Below, in pieces: positions 45,733 to 54,646 of a stretch of DNA of 64,000 nucleotides. The stretch lies in the NCBI RefSeq assembly GCF_003860525.1, contig NZ_CP034161.1, forward strand, positions 1,116,001-1,180,000, given 5' to 3'. Source of the DNA: Epilithonimonas vandammei (GTDB taxonomy: Bacteria; Bacteroidota; Bacteroidia; Flavobacteriales; Weeksellaceae). Positions within the stretch are counted from its first letter, which is position 1. Each line of letters opens with the position of its first letter. Position numbers and translations under genes: made by a program. The notes beneath the pieces were generated by a model that worked only from the letters and a program-made list of their open reading frames with translations, did not search any database and was not told the origin of the DNA.

Positions 45733-47265
45733 ATGAGCACAACAGCAGAACAAACCCAGAATTCATCGACTTTGGCTTGGCCAGAGTTCAAAGCTAAGTA
45801 TGATAATTACATCGGTGGAAAATTTGTTCCATCCGCAGGCGGACAATATTTTGACGTTGTTTCTCCTATCAACGGGAAAGTGTTCACACAGGCAGCACAT
45901 TCTAACAAAGAAGACTTGGAAGCAGCGGTTAATGCAGCAACAGAAGCCTTTAGAACTTGGAAAGATAATTCTCCAGCAGAAAGAAGTATTATTCTAAACA
46001 AAATTGCGGATAGAATAGAGCAAAACTTAGAATATATCGCAACTGTAGAAACTATTGATAACGGAAAAGCGGTAAGAGAAACTCTAGCTGCAGATATTCC
46101 TTTGGCGATTGACCATTTCAGATATTTCGCTTCTGTAATTAGAGCTGAGGAAGGTTCGCATAATGAATTGGATAAAGACACCGTTTCATTAATCGTTCAC
46201 GAGCCACTTGGAGTAATCGCACAAATCATCCCTTGGAATTTTCCGATTCTGATGGCTGTTTGGAAACTCGCTCCAGCTTTGGCAGCTGGTAACTGCGTAG
46301 TTTTGAAACCGGCAGAAAGCACACCTATTTCTATTATGATATTAATGGAATTGATTGGAGATTTGCTTCCAGCAGGAGTTATAAACGTAGTGAATGGTTT
46401 CGGGGCAGAATTGGGAAGAGCTTTGGTGACCAATCCAAAAGTTAACAAAGCGGCTTTCACAGGATCTACAGCAACTGGCCGTTTGGTAATGCAGTACGCA
46501 ACAGAAAACATTATTCCAGTGACTTTGGAATTGGGTGGTAAGTCACCTAACGTATTTTTCAACTCAGTAATGGACGCAGATGATGAGTTCTTGGATAAAG
46601 CGGTAGAAGGCGCAGTCCTTTTCTGTCTTAACCAAGGTGAGATCTGTACCTGCCCGTCAAGACTGTTGGTTCAGGAAGATATTGCTGACAAATTCATCGC
46701 CAAAGTCGTGGAGAGAGTAAAAGCCATCAAAACCGGTAATCCGTTAGATAAGACCGTGATGATGGGGGCACAAGCTTCTCAGATCCAAAAAGATAAAATA
46801 TTGTCTTACATCAAGTTAGGTAAAGAAGAAGGTGCGGAAGTCCTTGTAGGTGGCGATGTTAACAATGTTGGAGAAGGCCTTGAGAACGGTTACTATATCC
46901 AGCCGACGATCTTCAAAGGAAACAATAAGATGAGAATCTTCCAGGAGGAGATCTTCGGGCCTGTATTGGCGTTCACTACTTTCAAAGATGAGGCGGAGGC
47001 TTTAGAAATTGCAAATGACACGATTTATGGTCTTGGCGCTGGCGTTTGGACTAGAGATGCACACCAGTTGTACCAGATCCCCCGTCATATCGAAGCTGGT
47101 AGAGTATGGGTTAACCAATACCACGCTTACCCTGCAGGAGCACCTTTCGGAGGTTACAAACAATCCGGTATCGGTAGAGAAAATCACAAAATGATGCTCG
47201 ACCACTACCGTCAGACCAAAAATATGCTGATCTCCTACAACAAAAACAAACTAGGATTCTTCTAA
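45733..47265 (+). CDS. Aldehyde dehydrogenase
   Basis: 510 residues from ATG 45733 (the GTG nine bases upstream is less likely). Catalytic residues are C305 in QGEICTCPSR and E266 in VTLELGGK; NAD-binding GSTATGR is at about 244-250. The protein fits the acetaldehyde/aldehyde dehydrogenase group often found with DUF779 proteins and Zn alcohol dehydrogenases. It would oxidise short-chain aldehydes to acids with NAD+. A stem at 47276-47307 separates it from the alcohol dehydrogenase, so partial termination is possible. Confidence 0.94.
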   Translation: MSTTAEQTQNSSTLAWPEFKAKYDNYIGGKFVPSAGGQYFDVVSPINGKVFTQAAHSNKEDLEAAVNAATEAFRTWKDNSPAERSIILNKIADRIEQNLEYIATVETIDNGKAVRETLAADIPLAIDHFRYFASVIRAEEGSHNELDKDTVSLIVHEPLGVIAQIIPWNFPILMAVWKLAPALAAGNCVVLKPAESTPISIMILMELIGDLLPAGVINVVNGFGAELGRALVTNPKVNKAAFTGSTATGRLVMQYATENIIPVTLELGGKSPNVFFNSVMDADDEFLDKAVEGAVLFCLNQGEICTCPSRLLVQEDIADKFIAKVVERVKAIKTGNPLDKTVMMGAQASQIQKDKILSYIKLGKEEGAEVLVGGDVNNVGEGLENGYYIQPTIFKGNNKMRIFQEEIFGPVLAFTTFKDEAEALEIANDTIYGLGAGVWTRDAHQLYQIPRHIEAGRVWVNQYHAYPAGAPFGGYKQSGIGRENHKMMLDHYRQTKNMLISYNKNKLGFF

Positions 47266-47275
47266 ATCTTTAAAC

Positions 47276-47307
47276 AAACCTCATAGGATTCTAAAACTAT
47301 GAGGTTT
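47276..47307 (+). terminator. Hairpin between the two dehydrogenase genes
   Basis: AAACCTCATAG and CTATGAGGTTT are perfect complements around GATTCTAAAA. The T run is weak, so it may attenuate rather than end the transcript. Confidence 0.5.
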
Positions 47308-47342
47308 ATCTATAAAAATTAAACAAATTATAAAAATTAAAT

Positions 47343-48377
47343 ATGATTCCAAAAACAATGAAAGCGGCCGTTGTACAAGGTTACGGACAGCCATTGAAAA
47401 TTATGGAAGTTCCGGTAAGAGAACCCGGACGCTATGAAGTATTAGTAAAAGTAATTGCCTGTGGCGTTTGTCATACAGACTTACACGCTGTAGATGGAGA
47501 CTGGCCTGCAAAACCAAAAATGCCATTGATTCCCGGACACGAAGGTGTAGGAATTGTGGTAGCTTGCGGTCCGGAAGCAATGGTAAAAGAAGGCGATGCA
47601 GTTGGAGTGCCTTGGTTGTATTCGGCTTGTGGATGTTGCGATTATTGTATCACGGGATGGGAAACATTATGTGAAGCTCAGCAAAACGGAGGCTACAGTG
47701 TAGATGGAGGTTTTGCAGAATATGTAATTGCAGATTCCAGATATGTAGGACATTTAAAAGATAATGTGAACTTCCTTGAAATTGCTCCGATTCTTTGCGC
47801 TGGAGTAACAGTTTATAAAGGACTTAAAGAAACCGAAACAAAACCTGGAGAATGGGTCGCCATTTCCGGAATCGGTGGATTAGGGCATGTTGCAGTTCAA
47901 TATGCAAAAGCAATGGGAATGCACGTTGCAGCGATAGATGTTGCTGATGATAAATTGGAATTGGCTAAAAAATTAGGTGCGGATTTAGTTGTAAATGCCA
48001 AAGAAACCGATCCTGGAACCTATCTTCACAAAGAAGTTGGAGGAATGCACGGTGCATTGATTACCGCTGTTTCTCCAATTGCTTTCAAACAAGGGATAGA
48101 TGTTTTGAGAAGAAAAGGCACGATTGCGCTCAATGGACTTCCGCCGGGTTCTTTTGAACTTCCGATTTTCGAAACGGTTCTTAAGAGAATTACTGTAAGA
48201 GGGTCTATTGTTGGAACCAGAAAAGATTTACAAGAGGCACTTGATTTTGCAAACGAAGGTCTGGTAAAAGCAACAGTAACTTCTGCAAAACTGGAAGATA
48301 TCAACGAAGTATTTGACAAAATGAAAGCCGGTCAAATCGACGGACGTATTGTTCTGGACATCGCTGGACAAAATTAA
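47343..48377 (+). CDS. adhP: Zinc-dependent alcohol dehydrogenase
   Basis: 344 residues. Catalytic zinc ligands C43 and H66 ([23 protein letters not shown]) and structural zinc cysteines C96, C99, C102, C110 are present; the NAD motif is [17 protein letters not shown]. It interconverts short alcohols and aldehydes, which would feed the upstream aldehyde dehydrogenase. Length and motifs match AdhP-type enzymes. The AraC operator upstream probably serves this gene too. Confidence 0.93.
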   Translation: MIPKTMKAAVVQGYGQPLKIMEVPVREPGRYEVLVKVIACGVCHTDLHAVDGDWPAKPKMPLIPGHEGVGIVVACGPEAMVKEGDAVGVPWLYSACGCCDYCITGWETLCEAQQNGGYSVDGGFAEYVIADSRYVGHLKDNVNFLEIAPILCAGVTVYKGLKETETKPGEWVAISGIGGLGHVAVQYAKAMGMHVAAIDVADDKLELAKKLGADLVVNAKETDPGTYLHKEVGGMHGALITAVSPIAFKQGIDVLRRKGTIALNGLPPGSFELPIFETVLKRITVRGSIVGTRKDLQEALDFANEGLVKATVTSAKLEDINEVFDKMKAGQIDGRIVLDIAGQN

Positions 48378-48397
48378 TTATTGTTATTTGAGTTTTA

Positions 48398-48427
48398 AGC
48401 CCGGCAGATTTTGTTTGTCGGGTTTTT
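48398..48427 (+). terminator. Terminator after the alcohol dehydrogenase
   Basis: CCCGGCA and TGTCGGG form a GC-rich stem with a 10-nt loop and are followed by TTTTT. Confidence 0.75.
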
Positions 48428-48457
48428 GATTAATTTTAGAAGTAATGTTTATATAAT

Positions 48458-48585
48458 CGCAAAGGCGCAAAAATGGTTAACTTATTGATGACTTTAAGTC
48501 GCAAAGTAGAGCTTGGTGATATAATAAATCTTCAGGTTTTGCGACTTGAAACAGTTTAATAGAAAAATTAAGTTGCGCCTTTGCG
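48458..48585. repeat. Nested palindromic element
   Basis: Outer arms CGCAAAGGCGCAA (48458-48470) and TTGCGCCTTTGCG (48573-48585) are perfect complements; inside them AAGTCGCAAA (48496-48505) and TTTGCGACTT (48538-48547) are perfect complements too. The 128-bp element can form a two-part hairpin. A related CTTTGCG-rich tract lies at about 18430-18515. Confidence 0.75.
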
Positions 48586-48617
48586 TTTAAAATAATAATT
48601 AAGAAAAATAGAAAAAT

Positions 48618-49007
48618 ATGGAAACCAAAGATAAAATTTCAAGACTTTCTGTAACCGAAAAAGCTTTAGAAGTCATCTGGGAACTGGAAAAAAAACACGG
48701 TGAACTGATGTTCTATCAAGCCGGTGGATGTTGCGAAGGAACTCAGCCACAATGTTTCGAGAAAGGTGGCTATTTCCCAAGGATGAATGACGCAATGATT
48801 GGAACCATCAACGGTCACGAGTTCTGGATAGACCGCGACTTGTTTGAATATTGGAAATATTCCCATTTCACATTAGATGTTTTAGATGGTTGGGGACCGG
48901 GCGGATTTTCTCTGGAAACGCCTTTGGGTAAAACCTTCAAAGTTCATTATCGATTGTTCACACCGGATGAATTGGAAAATCTTGAGCCGGTCAAGCGAAG
49001 CGAGTAA
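48618..49007 (+). CDS. DUF779-family protein linked to aldehyde dehydrogenase
   Basis: 129 residues. Contains QAGGCCEGTQPQCF, DRDLFEYWKYSHFTLDVLDG and GWGPGGFSLETPLGKTF, the fingerprint of DUF779. Members often sit next to acetaldehyde dehydrogenases. Here it follows the alcohol dehydrogenase, separated by a terminator and a palindromic element, so its own promoter is likely. Function is unknown; the three cysteines in CCEGTQPQC suggest a metal or redox role. Confidence 0.85.
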   Translation: METKDKISRLSVTEKALEVIWELEKKHGELMFYQAGGCCEGTQPQCFEKGGYFPRMNDAMIGTINGHEFWIDRDLFEYWKYSHFTLDVLDGWGPGGFSLETPLGKTFKVHYRLFTPDELENLEPVKRSE

Positions 49008-49032
49008 ATAGGAAATTGCTCCTTAAAAAAAA

Positions 49033-50247
49033 TTAAACAGGTTCGGTTTTCACAAATTTAGAGACAATCATACTTGCTAAAATATTCCCGACGGAATTGA
49101 GAACCGTCGCCAAAGGGTCAACCAAAGTTCCGATAATGATAACTGCGGGAACAACATCTGGTGGAATTTTGTAAACCGAAATCATCAACATTTCCCCGAT
49201 GTAACCGCCATTGGGGATTCCACCAGCGACTGCACTTACGAAAACTGTAATTCCCAAAGCCATTATCAGATTCATTGGTTCAAAGAAATTCCAACCAAGT
49301 AACTGAAATGCAACATAAATCTTGATAATCGAAGAAATAGACGAACCATTTTTGTGAATCGTAATTCCAATCGGAATGACAACATTGGCGATAGAAGCAG
49401 GAACGCCCATTCTTTTTGCAGATTCAATAGCGACTGGCATTGTTGCGAGACTACTACAAGTACTGATAGCGGTTGCAGTTGGTAAAAGGCTTTCTTTCCA
49501 AAAAGCTTTTACACCATTTCCAGATTTCCAAATGAAAGCATAAAGACTGAAAAATACGATGAAATAAATGGTTCCAGCTATATAATACAATCCCAAAGGT
49601 TTGGCATAAAATCCGAAAAGTTGAGGTCCAATCGTTCCGACTTGATAAGCGAAATAAGCGCCTAATCCAATCGGTGCAACTTTCATTATTAATAGTAAAA
49701 GCTGTTTCATCACTTCGTTTCCGGAAAGGATGAAGTTTTGGAACAGTTTTCCTTTTTCTCCCGATTTTCTAATGGAAATTCCAACCAAAAAGGAAAAGAC
49801 CAACAATGCTAGCATATTCTGTCTCGAGAACAAATGATAGAACTCGCTGACAGTGAAGAATCCTACGATTTGGTCATTAATATTAGCATTATTCTGAAGA
49901 TTTTCTGAGATGGTTTCGCTGATGTTTTTCGGCGTTTCGGTTGGGAAAAAATAAACCATTATGATGCAAAACGTGGCCGAAATCAAAATGAAACTCAAGA
50001 ATGTCAAAGCCATCGTTCCGATGATTTTGCCCAATTGATTTTGTTGTTCGATACCAGAAATGGCAGAAACAATCGCAAAAAATACCAAGGGAATTACTGT
50101 TACAAATAATAGATTCAGGAAAATATCGCCAATCGGTTTCAGATAAATTACAAAATCAGGTGCGAAAATCCCAACCAGACTTCCGATGAAAATCCCGATG
50201 AGAAGCAGAATAATGTTGCTGTAGTTTTTCCAAAAAGAAGAGTTCAT
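49033..50247 (-). CDS. Dicarboxylate/amino-acid:cation symporter (DAACS)
   Basis: 404 residues. SDF-family transporter with about eight hydrophobic segments, the serine-rich hairpin TATAISTCSSLATMPVAIES and the substrate-binding region GITIHKNGSSISSIIKIYVAF and NGGYIGEMLM. It imports C4-dicarboxylates or acidic amino acids with Na+ or H+. A -7 box precedes the ATG. It is convergent with DUF779, ending 26 bp from it. Confidence 0.92.
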   Translation of the reverse strand: MNSSFWKNYSNIILLLIGIFIGSLVGIFAPDFVIYLKPIGDIFLNLLFVTVIPLVFFAIVSAISGIEQQNQLGKIIGTMALTFLSFILISATFCIIMVYFFPTETPKNISETISENLQNNANINDQIVGFFTVSEFYHLFSRQNMLALLVFSFLVGISIRKSGEKGKLFQNFILSGNEVMKQLLLLIMKVAPIGLGAYFAYQVGTIGPQLFGFYAKPLGLYYIAGTIYFIVFFSLYAFIWKSGNGVKAFWKESLLPTATAISTCSSLATMPVAIESAKRMGVPASIANVVIPIGITIHKNGSSISSIIKIYVAFQLLGWNFFEPMNLIMALGITVFVSAVAGGIPNGGYIGEMLMISVYKIPPDVVPAVIIIGTLVDPLATVLNSVGNILASMIVSKFVKTEPV

Positions 50248-50261
50248 CCGTAAGTTTTAAT

Positions 50262-50269
50262 CAAAGATA
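50262..50269 (-). promoter_or_regulatory. Candidate -7 box of the dicarboxylate symporter
   Basis: Reverse strand TATCTTTG, 14 bp before the ATG. The region just upstream is the CACATAG hairpin element. Confidence 0.45.
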
Positions 50270-50275
50270 AAATAA

Positions 50276-50371
50276 AACCACATAGGCACATAGAGATAAA
50301 TCAATTTTTAGAAAATAACATCGTCATTAACGTCTCTATTTAATCTAAAAAAACTATGTGTCCATGTGGTT
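50276..50371. repeat. CACATAG-type hairpin element, copy 2
   Basis: AACCACATAGGCACATAG (50276-50293) and the reverse complement of CTATGTGTCCATGTGGTT (50354-50371) match at 16 of 18 positions. Same family as 44414-44535. It lies between two divergent genes. Confidence 0.7.
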
Positions 50372-50403
50372 GAAAATATAAAATATTTCCGAGATTTGTC
50401 TCT

Positions 50404-51654
50404 ATGAAAACAGCAGTTCTGATTACTATCGGTGACGAAATCCTTTCGGGGAATACCGTTGATACCAATTCCAATTTTATTGCCACTCAGCTCAAAGAAA
50501 TAGGGATAAAAGTGCTTTCTATATTTACAATTCCTGATGAGGAAAGTGCGATTGTTGCCACATTAGGAAGAGCTTTTGAAATGGCTGATGTGGTTTTTAC
50601 AACCGGCGGATTGGGTCCAACGAAAGACGATATTACCAAAAAAGCTTATGCTGATTTCTTCGAAGATGAAATGATTTTCTCTGACGAAATCTATGAACAT
50701 CTACGAGTTTATCTTGAAAAAAGAAACCGACTTTGGATTCTGGAACATAACAAAGACCAGGCAATGGTTTTGTCCAAAGCAAAGATTTTCCTCAATTATT
50801 TCGGAACGGCGCCTTGTATGATGTTGGAAAAAAATGCAACTTATTGCTTCAGTTTGCCGGGTGTTCCTTACGAAGTAAAACCTCTGGTAAAAGATCAGAT
50901 TATTCCTTTTCTGAAAGATAAATTATCACTTGACCATATCGTAACCAGAATTGTTTCTGTGGTTGATGTTCCGGAAAGCATTTTGTCAGAAACCATTGAA
51001 GAATGGGAATTAGCTTTACCAAAATACATTAGTTTATCTTACTTGCCAGTGGGAACAAGAGTGAAGTTAAGATTAACAGCTTCAGGAACTTCTCAGGAAT
51101 TGCTGAATGTAGAACTGGAAAACGAAATCAGGAAATTAATTCCAATCATCGGAGAAAATATCATTGCAACGCACGAAGATAAAATTGAAAAAATTCTCGG
51201 CGAAATTTTATCCGACAAAAAACTGACCATCTCAGTTGCGGAAAGTTGTACTGGTGGAGAATTGGCACATTTGATTACGTCCGTTTCTGGAAGCTCCAGT
51301 TATTTTTTGGGAAGCGTTGTAACATATGCGACTCAAAAGAAAATCGATTTTTTGAATGTTAATCCGAAAACAGTTGAAGAATTCACAGTTGTGAGTGAAC
51401 AAGTGGCTTCTGAAATGGCGATTGGTTGTCAGAATTTATTTAAAACTGATATTTCGGTTTCTACCACTGGTGTTGCTGGTCCTTCAAAAGGCGAAGATGG
51501 GAAAGATGTAGGAACAGTTTTTTATACAATTAGAATCGGAAATGAAGAAGTAACTTCGAAGTTATTTTTGCCACATTTGGAACGACTTGATTTTATGAAT
51601 TTTGTCTCGCAAAAAGTCATTCAAGATATTGTTTCATTACTCATCAAAAAATAA
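50404..51654 (+). CDS. cinA: CinA-family protein, competence/damage inducible
   Basis: 416 residues. The N-terminal MoCF-like domain includes LITIGDEILSGNTVDTNSNF and FTTGGLGPTKDDITK; the C-terminal PncC-like domain includes VAESCTGGELAHLITSVSG and TGVAGPSKGEDG. The C-terminal domain is a nicotinamide-nucleotide amidohydrolase and the N-terminal part an ADP-ribose pyrophosphatase in characterised members. Start and length are standard. A long hairpin follows at 51670. Confidence 0.93.
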   Translation: MKTAVLITIGDEILSGNTVDTNSNFIATQLKEIGIKVLSIFTIPDEESAIVATLGRAFEMADVVFTTGGLGPTKDDITKKAYADFFEDEMIFSDEIYEHLRVYLEKRNRLWILEHNKDQAMVLSKAKIFLNYFGTAPCMMLEKNATYCFSLPGVPYEVKPLVKDQIIPFLKDKLSLDHIVTRIVSVVDVPESILSETIEEWELALPKYISLSYLPVGTRVKLRLTASGTSQELLNVELENEIRKLIPIIGENIIATHEDKIEKILGEILSDKKLTISVAESCTGGELAHLITSVSGSSSYFLGSVVTYATQKKIDFLNVNPKTVEEFTVVSEQVASEMAIGCQNLFKTDISVSTTGVAGPSKGEDGKDVGTVFYTIRIGNEEVTSKLFLPHLERLDFMNFVSQKVIQDIVSLLIKK

Positions 51655-51669
51655 TTGATTTTCTTTTTG

Positions 51670-51721
51670 CCCCAACCCTAAAGGGAGTAAGAAAATCAAT
51701 TGACTCCCTTTAGGGTCGGGG
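51670..51721. terminator. Long hairpin after cinA
   Basis: CCCCAACCCTAAAGGGAGT and ACTCCCTTTAGGGTCGGGG are 18 of 19 complementary around a 14-nt loop. It lies between convergent genes and may act as terminator and repeat element. Confidence 0.7.
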
Positions 51722-51745
51722 AAATCAATTGATTTTTAGTTGAGA

Positions 51746-52489
51746 TTATTTCAAAATTTCTTTCAAGAACATCAATGTATGATTCCACGCACGTTTTGCC
51801 ATTACTTCGTTATAATCTGGAGCTTCTGGATTGGTAAAGGTGTGGGTTGTATTAGCGTAAGTAATAATTTGCCAATCCGCTTTGCCATCGTTCATTTCTT
51901 TTACAAAAGCATCGTAATGGACTTGAGGAACACTTCTGTCATTAGCAGGATGTTCTACCAAAACTTTAGTTGTGATTGGATTATTTGGTCTTTCAGAATC
52001 CTTATACAATCCGCCGTGAATCGAGATTACACCAACAACAGGTAGATTTCCTCTTGCAGCTTCCAAAGCTCCTGTTCCTCCAAAGCAATAACCGATAACT
52101 GCAATTTTATCCACATTGGCACCCGCTTTTTTTAATTCTTCCAAAGCAAGCGAAATTCTCTTTTGGTAAAGATTAAAATTTTTCTTATAAGTATTGGCTA
52201 GTCTAGCCGCATTTTCATTACCTGCCGGAAGATTGCCTTCTCCATAGATGTCTGCAATAAAAGCGATGTAACCTTGTTTTTCTAATTCTATTGCGGCATT
52301 TTTGGCTTCTTCGTCAATGCCTTTCCAAGCGGGAAGAATCAAAACTCCGGGAAGTTTTTTTCCAGAATTAGATGTTACCATTCCTAATAGTTTTTGTTCG
52401 CCATCTTTATAAGTGACTGTTTTCAGTTTTTGAGCAAATGCTATTTGAATTCCTAAGAAAAGACTTAATAATGTGATTGAAATTTTCAT
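51746..52489 (-). CDS. Secreted dienelactone hydrolase family protein
   Basis: 247 residues from ATG 52489. A signal peptide (MKISITLLSLFLGIQIAFAQ) precedes a DLH-type alpha/beta hydrolase with nucleophile cysteine in VIGYCFGGTGALEAARG, acid and histidine (TYANTTHTFTNPEAPDYNE) downstream. The longer frame starting at 52615 has no signal-like sequence and overlaps the MFS gene, so it is rejected. Exported DLH-like proteins are common in Bacteroidota and their substrate is unclear. Last gene of the four-gene minus operon. Confidence 0.85.
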   Translation of the reverse strand: MKISITLLSLFLGIQIAFAQKLKTVTYKDGEQKLLGMVTSNSGKKLPGVLILPAWKGIDEEAKNAAIELEKQGYIAFIADIYGEGNLPAGNENAARLANTYKKNFNLYQKRISLALEELKKAGANVDKIAVIGYCFGGTGALEAARGNLPVVGVISIHGGLYKDSERPNNPITTKVLVEHPANDRSVPQVHYDAFVKEMNDGKADWQIITYANTTHTFTNPEAPDYNEVMAKRAWNHTLMFLKEILK

Positions 52490-52503
52490 AAAGAATGATT
52501 TTA

Positions 52504-53685
52504 TTATTGGTTTGTATTGGATTTTATAGTTTTGAATAAGTTCATCAAAAATACAAAAATACTGAAAACAACAAGCTGTACACCGACATAATACCAACCT
52601 CCCGATTCCCAGCATTTCAAACCGATGAAAGTTCCGATAGCACCGCCTGCAAAATATGAAGTCATATAAATAGTATTAATTCGGCTGTTCGCGTTTTGGT
52701 CTAACCTGTAAATCAAAGCAACATTAGTCACCTGAATCGATTGAACACCAACATCAATAAAAATCACAGCCAAAATAATTGATATTAAATAATTGGGGAA
52801 CAGAAAAATAATAACCGAACCAGCCAACAAAATAATACTTGCAATCAACTGTGTTTTCCCTGAACCTCCTTTGTCAGAAGCTTTTCCTATCATCGGAGCA
52901 ACTAATGCGCCTGCAATTCTCAGCATTCCGAAAAGACCAATGGTGTCTGAACTGTATTTGTATGGTTGTTCTATTAAAAGAAATGTCAAGGTTGTCCAAA
53001 ATGAGCAAAATATTGAGAAAGCAATTCCGCCCATTAATGCTAATAATCTCAGTTGAGGAAATCGTTTTAGCTGATAAAACGATGATGAAATTAATTTGAA
53101 ATAAGAGTCTTTGAACGTCGGTTTGACACTCGGTAATTTGAAGAAAACAAAAGTCAATGAAAAAATCGTAAATCCTGCCGAAATATAATACACCATTTTC
53201 CAATTGCTGCATTCAGAAATATAACCACTGAAAACTCTTGCCATCAAAATTCCGACAAGTATTCCTGTGAAGATAATCCCGACGTTTTTTCCTTTTTCAT
53301 TACCTGATAATTCGGCTGCCATTGGTAAAATAACCTGCGCTGCAACTGCTGTCAAACCAAGTAGTAAACTGAATAGAAAAATGAAATTATAATTGGAAAC
53401 CATTCCGATTCCTGCCAAAATGCAGAATAAAATGGCTAATAAAATCAGGATTAATTTTTTACGGTTGACTTTATCTCCTAATGGAACCAAGGTCAACAAT
53501 CCTGCTCCATAACCAACTTGTCCCAAGCCGACCATAATTCCCATTTTGCTTTCGGACACGTTGAATGTCTCTGCAATCTGATGCAGAATTGGCTGTGCGT
53601 AATAGATATTTGAAACACAAATTCCTGCTACGACAGCCATTCCGAGAACCTGAACTTTACTCAGTTTCGATTGTCCTTCTATCAT
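52504..53685 (-). CDS. MFS transporter
   Basis: 393 residues with 12 hydrophobic segments; the first loop has GDKVNRKKLI and the family start YYAQPILHQIAETFNVSESK. Similar MFS proteins export sugars, drugs or aromatic metabolites. It lies 14 bp upstream of the DLH gene and 3 bp after the aldo/keto reductase stop, so it is part of the operon. Confidence 0.9.
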   Translation of the reverse strand: MIEGQSKLSKVQVLGMAVVAGICVSNIYYAQPILHQIAETFNVSESKMGIMVGLGQVGYGAGLLTLVPLGDKVNRKKLILILLAILFCILAGIGMVSNYNFIFLFSLLLGLTAVAAQVILPMAAELSGNEKGKNVGIIFTGILVGILMARVFSGYISECSNWKMVYYISAGFTIFSLTFVFFKLPSVKPTFKDSYFKLISSSFYQLKRFPQLRLLALMGGIAFSIFCSFWTTLTFLLIEQPYKYSSDTIGLFGMLRIAGALVAPMIGKASDKGGSGKTQLIASIILLAGSVIIFLFPNYLISIILAVIFIDVGVQSIQVTNVALIYRLDQNANSRINTIYMTSYFAGGAIGTFIGLKCWESGGWYYVGVQLVVFSIFVFLMNLFKTIKSNTNQ

Positions 53686-53688
53686 TGA

Positions 53689-54633
53689 TTATTTTGAAGC
53701 TTGGTTAAGGATTTCCAAATCTTCCGAATCTAATTCTAACTTCGGAGCATCGAAAATCGTTTGCAGTTGTCTTTCGCTAGTCGCACTTACGATTGGCGCA
53801 GTGATTAATGGATTTGCTAACAGCCAAGCCAAAGCAACGGTTGCAGGCTGAGATTGGTGCTTTTCTGAAACTTTATCCAACGCTGCCAAAACTGCTTTTC
53901 CTTTATCATCAAAATATTTCTTGATTCCGCCACCTCTTGCTGTTGTTTCAAAATCTTCTTCTGTTCTGTATTTTCCAGTTAAGAAACCTGCTGCCAAAGA
54001 CCAATAAGGAAATACACTTAGTCCAAATTTTTCTACTAAAGGCGCATATTCTGTCTCAAATTTTTCTCTTTCCACCAAATTATAATGTGGCTGAAGCGCA
54101 ACATATTTTGGGAAATTATTTTTTTCAGCCACTTCAAAAGATTCAATTAATCTTTCTGGGGAAACATTGGAAGCCGCGATGTATCTTACTTTTCCAGCTT
54201 TTACGATTTCGTCATAAGCTGATAAAGTTTCCTCCACAGGCGTTTTGTTATCATCAAAGTGGGTGTAATACAAATCGATGTGATCTGTTCCAAGACGTTT
54301 CAAAGATTCATCAACAGATTTCAGAATATGTTTTTTACTGATGTCAAATCCATGTTCTTTGGTTTCGGAACCTACTTTTGTTGCCAGTACAATATCCTGA
54401 CGGTTTTTTCTTTCTTTCATCCATTTTCCGATTATTTCCTCAGATTGTCCGCCTTTTCCGTTGACCCACCAAGAATAAGTGTCGGCTGTATCGATGAAGT
54501 TAAATCCACCTTCTGTGAATTTATTCAAAATATTGAATGATTCTTTCTCATCCAAAGTCCATCCAAAAACATTACCTCCAAAATTGATTGGAGCAATTTC
54601 TAAATCTGTATTTTTAATTGTTACTTTTTTCAT
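53689..54633 (-). CDS. Aldo/keto reductase
   Basis: 314 residues. Catalytic tetrad residues are visible: D and Y in NFIDTADTYSWW, K in VLATKVGSE and H in YYTHFDDNK. NAD(P)H-binding sequence ATSERQLQTIF is near the C-terminus. It reduces aldehydes or ketones. Ends 3 bp before the MFS start. Confidence 0.94.
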   Translation of the reverse strand: MKKVTIKNTDLEIAPINFGGNVFGWTLDEKESFNILNKFTEGGFNFIDTADTYSWWVNGKGGQSEEIIGKWMKERKNRQDIVLATKVGSETKEHGFDISKKHILKSVDESLKRLGTDHIDLYYTHFDDNKTPVEETLSAYDEIVKAGKVRYIAASNVSPERLIESFEVAEKNNFPKYVALQPHYNLVEREKFETEYAPLVEKFGLSVFPYWSLAAGFLTGKYRTEEDFETTARGGGIKKYFDDKGKAVLAALDKVSEKHQSQPATVALAWLLANPLITAPIVSATSERQLQTIFDAPKLELDSEDLEILNQASK

Positions 54634-54646
54634 TTTTTTTAATATT

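Noticed and set aside
52490..52615. Longer N-terminus of the dienelactone-hydrolase-like protein
   Set aside because: It overlaps the MFS gene, is Cys-rich without family similarity, and would bury the signal peptide.
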